Below, in pieces: positions 11,829 to 16,395 of a DNA stretch of 16,395 nt. Both the position numbers and the translations under genes were made by a program. Each line of letters begins with the position of its first letter. The first letter of the stretch is position 1. The stretch lies in the NCBI GenBank assembly GCA_018700535.1, contig JABITQ010000049.1:1-16395 (forward strand), given 5' to 3'. The notes beneath the pieces are model-generated. The model ran no database searches, was not told where the DNA came from, and worked only from the letters and a program-made list of their open reading frames with translations. The stretch comes from Candidatus Uhrbacteria bacterium (GTDB lineage Bacteria; Patescibacteriota; Patescibacteriia; UBA9934; GWF2-40-263).

Positions 11829-14021
11829 ATGACTCTACAGATAAAAGCAGCGGTCTACCGACCACAGTCACCAATGGAAAAAATTGCTGGTACTTCGCAA
11901 TTAATTCCATTGCAAGATAGAGGGGGATTTGTTTTTTTGCTTGCACACGCAAACAACGAAAACGCAGATACTGAAATGTTGTTTCAGGTTCTGTCAGACC
12001 ATGTACATCGACTCGCTGAATCGTTTGGAAAAGAAGCGAACGCACAACATCGCTTTGAACAATTTCTTGGCGCACTCAACGAGACACTTGCCGAGCAAGT
12101 TCGCGAAGGCCGATGGCGCGTACCAATCGAAGACTTCCATGCCATTGTTGGAATCGCGAGCGGGACACAAATGTATCTCTCTGGAGCCGGTGAACTCACT
12201 TCACTTTTCCTTCACAGAAAACCGTCTCAGCGCTACCAGGTATTTAATTTGTTTCGATCGATCCAAACAGAAAAATCTTTACCTACATGGGAGAAACCAT
12301 TCGCTGTTGTGCTCGATGGAGACCTACATGAAGGCGATGTCTTTTGTGTCACAGAAAAAGAACTGCAACGCGAGATCCAACCAGACGAACTCAACAGCAT
12401 CCTTTCGACACTTCCTCCCATTGGTGCTGTAGAAAAAATTCGCCAATACTTTTCTCACAAAGAGTCGTTATCACTGATTGTGTTAAAAGCGCACCTCAAC
12501 AACTCAGAAGACATTCAATCTTTTGAATCCACTCACCGATCAAAACTATCTGTATCAGAGCTTGTAGACACTGAAGATGAAACTGAAAAGCTATTGGAAG
12601 ATCAAAGTCCAAGCTTTACATCTATGGGGAACAAGATCGTTCAGAGAGTCATGGACAAGATAACAAGTAAAGATTCTGCCTATTCACAACACACACACCT
12701 AAGTGCTGCAACAAAACGATTTTCACGCACAGCAGTAAAGGTAGGGTCCAAATACGCACGAACCATTGCACAAACCAGTATCAAAAAAGCAAAAAAACTC
12801 TCAACAACAGAGGGTCGCAAAGAGACTGTGCGAAACGTTAAAGCCTTAAGAGGGCGAACAGAGTCGATCTTTCAAAGCCTTGCGGAATCAAGCAACCGTG
12901 TCCCCCGCTCAACCAAATATCTTGCTGGAGGACTTATCCTAGCGGTTGTCGTACTAAGTCTTGGGATCTCAACACTCTCCAAATCAAAAGCTCAGTCCGC
13001 TGAACAAGAAGCATTTGATGAACAGATCGTTCAGATTGAAGACATTGTTGAACGCGGTGCTGGTGCTGTTATTTATAAAGATGAGGATCAGGCGCGCAGC
13101 TTGTTTGGAAACGCACTTACTCTTGTAGAAGATCTCCAAACCAACACACCTGAACGAGAAGCTCAGGCAACAGAACTTCTCAAAGACATTCAATCATCTC
13201 TTGATGAAATTCGACATCTAGTCACCGTTCCAAACCCACCACTTCTTGGAGACTTGGCAACGGTTACCGACGGAGTGTTCGGTGCAGCGCTAGTGCAATC
13301 AAATGAAGTTATCTACCTCTTTGGAACAGACGGTGCCGTCTACCAACTCGACCGATCAACCAAACGCCTTTCTGTCGCCGCAGAAAGCGAGGGATCAATC
13401 GCTATAACAGCTGCCGCAGAAGAAGATGGCAATATGTATGCTCTAACACAAAGCAACAACGTCTATAGTGTAAACCTCGATGACGCAACAGTTATTTCTG
13501 CGCTCCAAAGCTCAGATACTTACGTCGATGTTATCGCCTACGCCAACCGCATTTACCTCTTGCGCCCTTCAACAGACACTGTACAGGGACAGATTTTGCG
13601 AGCTGGTCTTACTGGATCAACCTTTGGCGATCCGACTGAGTGGATTACGCAACGCACAACAGATCTTTCAAAAGCTGTCTCTCTTACCATCGACGGAACA
13701 ATCTTTGTTCTAAGTAAAGATGGTGAGATCACACGATTTGCAAGCGGATCAGAAGTCGGCTGGAACCCTGGAGTTGTCGACCCACCAATGACTGTCGCAA
13801 GCAAAATCTGGACAGACAGCAATAGCGACTATGTCTACGTGCTTGAGCCAGATACAAAACGCATTGTAGTCTTCAGCAAAGAGAGCGGTGAGTTCCTAGT
13901 ACAGTACCGCTCAGACGCATTTACAGACCTTACAGACTTTATTGTTGACGAAGACGGCTACAGCATTTATCTTTTGGCTGGATCAAAACTTTACTCAATC
14001 GCAGCAAGTCACATTGAATAA
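11829..14021 (+). CDS. PP2C-like pseudophosphatase, transmembrane helix and beta-propeller protein
   Basis: A 730-residue single-pass membrane protein. Residues 1-222 show the order of PP2C-type Ser/Thr phosphatases: GGFVFLLAHANN (32-43, where VADGMGG is expected), FEQFLGALNETLAEQV (76-91), FHAIVGIASGTQMYLSGAGE (103-122, the TAV...GDSR block), then LHEGDVFCVTEKEL (166-179, the GD...SDG block) and LSLIVLKAH (214-222, in place of DNITVIVV). The metal-binding aspartates are missing, so it is probably inactive. Residues 223-362 are a charged, strongly basic linker. One helix spans about 363-384. Residues 388-462 are coiled-coil-like, and 474-728 form repeated strands (VIYLFGTDGAVYQLD, NMYALTQSNNVYSVNL, TIFVLSKDGEITRF, YVYVLEPDTKRIVVF, SIYLLAGSKLYSI) as in a six-bladed propeller outside the cell. 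Domain calls are my reading of patterns. Confidence 0.78.
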   Translation: MTLQIKAAVYRPQSPMEKIAGTSQLIPLQDRGGFVFLLAHANNENADTEMLFQVLSDHVHRLAESFGKEANAQHRFEQFLGALNETLAEQVREGRWRVPIEDFHAIVGIASGTQMYLSGAGELTSLFLHRKPSQRYQVFNLFRSIQTEKSLPTWEKPFAVVLDGDLHEGDVFCVTEKELQREIQPDELNSILSTLPPIGAVEKIRQYFSHKESLSLIVLKAHLNNSEDIQSFESTHRSKLSVSELVDTEDETEKLLEDQSPSFTSMGNKIVQRVMDKITSKDSAYSQHTHLSAATKRFSRTAVKVGSKYARTIAQTSIKKAKKLSTTEGRKETVRNVKALRGRTESIFQSLAESSNRVPRSTKYLAGGLILAVVVLSLGISTLSKSKAQSAEQEAFDEQIVQIEDIVERGAGAVIYKDEDQARSLFGNALTLVEDLQTNTPEREAQATELLKDIQSSLDEIRHLVTVPNPPLLGDLATVTDGVFGAALVQSNEVIYLFGTDGAVYQLDRSTKRLSVAAESEGSIAITAAAEEDGNMYALTQSNNVYSVNLDDATVISALQSSDTYVDVIAYANRIYLLRPSTDTVQGQILRAGLTGSTFGDPTEWITQRTTDLSKAVSLTIDGTIFVLSKDGEITRFASGSEVGWNPGVVDPPMTVASKIWTDSNSDYVYVLEPDTKRIVVFSKESGEFLVQYRSDAFTDLTDFIVDEDGYSIYLLAGSKLYSIAASHIE

Positions 14022-14024
14022 CCT

Positions 14025-14396
14025 ATGAAACATCATCACATCGGCGGAATTGTTGCCGCAATCTTCATCCTCATTATCGGAATCTTTGTCTTTTCAGTAG
14101 GCTCCGTGTCTTCACCCGACGAGCTTACTGGCTCTTGGAGAGCGGGTGGAACAAACGCAGCTGGACTAGATTGGTACATGGAGTACGAGTTTGGAGCAGG
14201 ACGCTACGAGCTTGAAACCGGAACTGACTACGAAGAAAAAGGCTCATACTCAATCAACGAGCGCTATGAGGACGGATCAATCATCGTTCACAAAGTCTTT
14301 TACGACGGCGAGAAAACATACGACATGATGGTTCTGACTGTAGACGACCCAAACATCATCTTTATAGAAGGCGTTCAACTTAACCGAGTTGAATAA
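14025..14396 (+). CDS. 123-residue membrane-anchored or secreted beta-rich protein
   Basis: A His-rich start (MKHHHIGG) precedes one hydrophobic helix (about 9-28, IVAAIFILIIGIFVFSVG), which is a signal anchor or an uncleaved signal peptide. From residue 32 the sequence reads ELTGSWRAGG, then alternating polar and aromatic stretches (WYMEYEFGAGRYELETG, GSYSINERYEDGSIIVHKV, MMVLTVDDPNIIFIEG), which suggests a small beta barrel of the lipocalin-like or META kind. I do not recognise a family. It starts 3 bases after the propeller gene's stop and shares its terminator, so the two form an operon and probably act together at the outer membrane-proximal face. Confidence 0.8.
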   Translation: MKHHHIGGIVAAIFILIIGIFVFSVGSVSSPDELTGSWRAGGTNAAGLDWYMEYEFGAGRYELETGTDYEEKGSYSINERYEDGSIIVHKVFYDGEKTYDMMVLTVDDPNIIFIEGVQLNRVE

Positions 14397-14397
14397 C

Positions 14398-14428
14398 AAA
14401 AAAGACGAGCGTAATGCTCGTCTTTTTT
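14398..14428 (+). terminator. Bidirectional terminator between the propeller operon and rplL
   Basis: AAAAAAGACGAGC (14398-14410) pairs perfectly with GCTCGTCTTTTTT (14416-14428) around GTAAT. The A-run and T-run on the two sides make it work on both strands. It ends the + strand operon (last stop 14396) and the rplJ-rplL operon (last stop 14445). Confidence 0.92.
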
Positions 14429-14444
14429 AATTCGAGTAAATTGA

Positions 14445-14915
14445 TTACTTGACGGTAACTGTACCACCAGCTTCTTCAATCTGCTTCTTGATGTCCTCAG
14501 CCTGCTCCTTAGATACACCTTCCTTCACGTTTGAAGGACATGCGTCTACAACACCCTTAGCCTCTTTAAGACCAAGACCAGTGATTGCACGGACAGCCTT
14601 GATCACACCGATTTTGTTTCCACCCACTTCTGTGAGCTCGACATCGAATTCAGTCTGTTCTGCAGCAGCCTCTCCACCAGCAGCAGCGCCACCAGCCATC
14701 ATCATTGCAGGTGCAGCAGCGCTCACACCAAACTTCTTCTCAAGAACCTTCACAAGATCAGCAAGGTCTAGTACAGACATCTCTTCGATCTTTGAAACGA
14801 GATCTGCAAACTTTGCAGGAACCTCTACAGTCTCCTCTGCAGCCTCAGCAGCTGGAGCCTCTGTTGCAGCAACTTCCTCTACAGGAGTCTCTGCGGTTGT
14901 TGTCTCTTCTGACAT
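14445..14915 (-). CDS. rplL: 50S ribosomal protein L7/L12
   Basis: A 156-residue L7/L12 stalk protein, which binds L10 as dimers and recruits translation factors. The N-terminal dimerisation domain (about 34-66, FADLVSKIEEMSVLDLADLV) is followed by an Ala/Gly/Met-rich hinge (66-86) and the C-terminal factor-binding domain (88-156), with KIGVIKAVRAITGLGLKEAK (101-120) and the end GGTVTVK. The usual length is about 120-128. The extra part is an acidic Ala/Glu/Thr-rich tail before the dimerisation domain (residues 1-33). No inner ATG before residue 46 would give a standard-length protein, so the extension is real unless a non-ATG start is used. It follows rplJ by 19 bases. Confidence 0.97.
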   Translation of the reverse strand: MSEETTTAETPVEEVAATEAPAAEAAEETVEVPAKFADLVSKIEEMSVLDLADLVKVLEKKFGVSAAAPAMMMAGGAAAGGEAAAEQTEFDVELTEVGGNKIGVIKAVRAITGLGLKEAKGVVDACPSNVKEGVSKEQAEDIKKQIEEAGGTVTVK

Positions 14916-14934
14916 AATCGTTGTATCAATTAGT

Positions 14935-15456
14935 TTAAGCCTTTGACTCTTTTACGGCATTAAGCACGTAAACAATGTTTCGCAGGTTGCCTGCGAGGGC
15001 GTTAACGAATCCTGAAACAGGTGCGTTGATTGAACCAACCAACTTGGCCAAGAGCTCTTCGCGGCTTGGCAATGTTGAAAGCTGCATGATTGCATCGTGT
15101 CCAACAAACTCCCCTTCTAAGATTCCGCCAGCAAGTGTGATTCCTTCGCGATCCTTTGCGTACTCAGCCATGAGCTTTGCAGCTCCGACCTCGTCTTCAA
15201 AACCGATCGTTGTAAGGATAGATCCATCGAGGGCTTCTTTGCCAACGCTGAACCCACTCTTCTCAAGCGCACGGACCAAAAGGGTCTTTTTTGCGATGAG
15301 GAGCTCCACACCTTGTGCGCGACCTTTCTCACGAAGATCATTCGCATCTTCCATTGTGTATCCGCTAACGGATGTAAACACAGCAGACTTCATGCGAGAT
15401 AGCTTCTCAGAAAGCTCAGCGACAATCACCTCTTTTTCTTGTCGTGTTTTCGGCAT
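14935..15456 (-). CDS. rplJ: 50S ribosomal protein L10
   Basis: A 173-residue L10, of normal length. It anchors the L7/L12 dimers to 23S rRNA at the base of the stalk. It starts MPKTRQEKEVIVAELSEKL, then GYTMEDANDLREKGRAQGVE and LLIAKKTLLVRALEKSGF, the RNA-binding N-terminal domain. The C-terminal helix, ending NALAGNLRNIVYVLNAVKES (about 152-171), is the platform for L7/L12. No ribosome binding site is seen before ATG 15456. L10 with L12 normally represses its own mRNA through the leader found just upstream. Confidence 0.97.
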   Translation of the reverse strand: MPKTRQEKEVIVAELSEKLSRMKSAVFTSVSGYTMEDANDLREKGRAQGVELLIAKKTLLVRALEKSGFSVGKEALDGSILTTIGFEDEVGAAKLMAEYAKDREGITLAGGILEGEFVGHDAIMQLSTLPSREELLAKLVGSINAPVSGFVNALAGNLRNIVYVLNAVKESKA

Positions 15457-15496
15457 AGTTACTTTTTGTGTAGGAATAAATTCCTGATGTGCGTTC

Positions 15497-15541
15497 GACC
15501 TTTAATAAAAAAACCGCGGATTTACTTCCGCAGCAAAGGTC
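15497..15541 (-). terminator. Attenuator in the rplJ leader
   Basis: On the - strand, CTGCGGA (15533-15527) pairs with TCCGCGG (15520-15514), with one T-G pair, and seven T follow (15513-15507). This is a complete intrinsic terminator about 50 bases before the L10 start codon. An outer pair GACCTTT/AAAGGTC (15541-15535 with 15503-15497) encloses it and may form when the terminator is read through. It would adjust transcription of rplJ-rplL. Confidence 0.75.
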
Positions 15542-15620
15542 AAAGTGCACAATACACTTGATCTCACCTCGACGGGGCCTATGCGTAAGCTGCCCGTTTT
15601 CTGCGGTAAATCTTAAGTTC
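15540..15620 (-). ncRNA. L10 leader (ribosomal protein autoregulatory RNA)
   Basis: The 5' untranslated region before rplJ, from the predicted transcript start near 15620, contains in transcript order ACCGCAGAAAACGGGCAG, a short GCTTACG segment, then CCCCGTCGAGGTGAGATC. The order CCG-cAGA-a-a-GGGCAG, then GCTTA, then CCG-CGAGGT follows the Rfam L10 leader consensus as I remember it, which imitates the L10-binding kink-turn of 23S rRNA. Position, promoter and downstream attenuator agree. L10 with L12 binding would favour the terminator. Confidence 0.72.
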
Positions 15621-15626
15621 GAAGAG

Positions 15627-15655
15627 ATAATAGTAAAATCCAGTCATATTGTCAA
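15627..15655 (-). promoter_or_regulatory. Strong promoter of rplJ-rplL
   Basis: On the - strand, a perfect TTGACA (15655-15650), 17 bases, then TATTAT (15632-15627). The expected start is near 15620. It is the best promoter in the window by match to consensus, fitting a highly expressed ribosomal protein operon. Confidence 0.85.
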
Positions 15656-15670
15656 GAAAACATCTTAAAC

Positions 15671-15706
15671 AAAAAAGACCCAGCATCTGCACGTAGCAGG
15701 CGGGTC
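15671..15706 (-). terminator. Terminator of the EamA-like gene
   Basis: On the - strand, GACCC (15706-15702) pairs with GGGTC (15681-15677), with a CTGC/GCAG inner stem, followed by six T (15676-15671). It separates the EamA-like gene (ends 15720) from the rplJ promoter. Confidence 0.8.
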
Positions 15707-15719
15707 AATAAGCGTTTCT

Positions 15720-16127
15720 TTACTTCATCATGAACCAGATGCCGGTGCATGCAAGAGCCAGCCCAACAAACTTGGTCCAAGGCAAAGGTTCGTTGAGAAC
15801 AAGCCCCCCACCAATCGTAAGAAGTGCAAGCATCCCAACCATGGCCACGGCGATGTATTTGGTTCCGTACTGAGGATCAGCAAAGATCTTGTTGTACGCG
15901 ATAATGGCAACGCCATTGAGAAGCGCTCCCAGTGTCAGCAGACCAAACCCTTTGAGGTTGGGTAGCTCGACGGCAGTACGGTGGTAGTAAACCGCTGGCA
16001 CAAGCCCCGTCACGAACATGACGTAAAAGCCTTTCCAAAACTGATTGGCTCCAGACGGCGCTGCGAGCAACGGCCAACCACCAAAACCAACGATGATCAA
16101 AAAGACCAACAAGAGACCTGTGTTCAT
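15720..16127 (-). CDS. Half-size EamA/DMT-type membrane transporter
   Basis: A 135-residue protein from ATG 16127, with GGGGAG (16138-16133) 5 bases upstream. The frame extends to a GTG at 16343, but the extra 72 residues look non-coding and cover the terminator at 16217-16242. Four to five hydrophobic helices are visible (about 2-20, 32-47, 60-79, 88-111, 118-134). The C-terminal block LNEPLPWTKFVGLALACTGI (111-130) matches the end of EamA domains, where a conserved Glu precedes the last helix. Full drug/metabolite transporters have two EamA repeats and about 300 residues, so this is a single-repeat form that would have to dimerise, like small multidrug resistance or GlcU-like proteins. The substrate is unknown. 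TATACA close upstream may be its -10 box. Confidence 0.72.
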   Translation of the reverse strand: MNTGLLLVFLIIVGFGGWPLLAAPSGANQFWKGFYVMFVTGLVPAVYYHRTAVELPNLKGFGLLTLGALLNGVAIIAYNKIFADPQYGTKYIAVAMVGMLALLTIGGGLVLNEPLPWTKFVGLALACTGIWFMMK

Positions 16128-16169
16128 TGATTCTCCCCTGTATAGTTTCCAACAAGACAAAGCGAGGTT

Positions 16170-16188
16170 GCCTTGAAGAAGGCTTTTT
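16170..16188 (+). terminator. Terminator-like hairpin, + strand
   Basis: GCCTT (16170-16174) pairs with AAGGC (16179-16183) around GAAG, followed by TTTTT (16184-16188). It has the form of a short intrinsic terminator for + strand transcription, although no + strand gene is known here. It lies in the region upstream of the EamA-like gene. Confidence 0.35.
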
Positions 16189-16211
16189 GTCAACCCATTG
16201 CACTGCATTTC

Positions 16212-16242
16212 AAAAACCCCCACATCAGATCGATGTAAGGGG
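16212..16242 (-). terminator. Terminator for a gene entering from the right edge
   Basis: On the - strand, CCCC (16242-16239) and ACATC (16236-16232) pair with GATGT (16226-16222) and GGGG (16220-16217), with small bulges (TT and one G), followed by TTTTT (16216-16212). It would end a - strand transcript arriving from beyond 16395. Confidence 0.65.
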
Positions 16243-16339
16243 CATAGGCTCGCAAAAATTGAAGCGTTGTCTCCAATCATCCGAAAGAAGTTCGTGCCTA
16301 AAGCATGCTGCTTGTGCCATGAACGCAAGAAGACCTGTA

Positions 16340-16395
16340 TCACCTCTTGATACTATTCCATGCTGCGATGATGATGTCCTTGAGATCAAGAGACA
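16340..16395 (-). CDS. Possible 3' end of a gene cut by the window edge
   Basis: One - strand frame reads SLDLKDIIIAAWNSIKR and then TGA (16342-16340). The residues have a normal, helix-like pattern, and a - strand terminator lies about 100 bases further on, so this may be the C-terminus of a real gene. Seventeen residues cannot identify it. Another frame on the same strand is open from the edge to about 16230 but has an unlikely composition. Confidence 0.25.
   Translation of the reverse strand, partial: SLDLKDIIIAAWNSIKR

Noticed and set aside
14449..15487. Long + strand ORFs opposite rplL and rplJ (165 and 170 codons)
   Set aside because: They are antisense shadows of the two ribosomal protein genes, with Ser/Ala/Pro-rich low-complexity translations and no features of their own.
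16128..16343. Long 207-codon version of the EamA-like gene from GTG 16343
   Set aside because: The extra codons run through an intrinsic terminator hairpin and have no transporter pattern; a good ribosome binding site precedes ATG 16127.

Overview
The window looks like a chromosomal segment of a Candidate Phyla Radiation (Patescibacteria) bacterium. The support is inference from gene content: a DUF4012 protein in an operon with family 2 and 4 glycosyltransferases, a 127-residue TsaB about half the usual length, a TrmB-type regulator, several small membrane proteins of unknown function, and few clear Shine-Dalgarno sequences. TGA is used as a stop (for example at 7082-7084), so the TGA-as-glycine code of Gracilibacteria and Absconditabacteria does not apply. 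A finer lineage cannot be assigned by eye.

Layout. Positions 1-1300 (+ strand) are an unusual accessory stretch. It holds two short transcription units coding for tiny proteins of 41, 119 and 44 residues, and its non-coding parts are packed with perfect stem-loops. Unlike most of the window, these small ORFs have recognisable ribosome binding sites, and the first unit is visibly richer in G+C. Positions 1310-8125 (- strand) form a six-gene envelope operon: two family 2 glycosyltransferases, a DUF4012 membrane protein, MreB, a GT-B glycosyltransferase and a TrmB-type regulator that also has its own promoter. A small His-rich two-helix membrane protein (8130-8429, +) diverges from its head, with only 4 bases between the start codons.

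Positions 8468-11754 (- strand) run in transcription order: a winged-helix protein with a decayed nucleotidyltransferase domain, short TsaB, an MscS-like membrane protein without the usual soluble domain, and a polytopic glycosyltransferase. Divergent from it, 11829-14396 (+) encodes a 730-residue transmembrane protein and a small partner. I read the large protein as a degenerate PP2C-phosphatase-like cytoplasmic domain, one membrane helix and an extracellular beta-propeller. Positions 14445-15655 (- strand) hold rplJ-rplL behind a strong promoter, an L10-type leader and an attenuator. The right end carries a 135-residue EamA/DMT-like membrane protein and the last codons of a possible gene entering from the right edge.

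Together the central genes describe cell-envelope construction: glycan synthesis and export, MreB-directed shape, an envelope-anchored DUF4012 protein, and membrane proteins that could sense surface state. The most noteworthy items are the hairpin-rich small-protein units at the left end, the pseudo-phosphatase/propeller sensor, the decayed nucleotidyltransferase regulator, and the palindrome filling a putative promoter spacer at 10671-10692.
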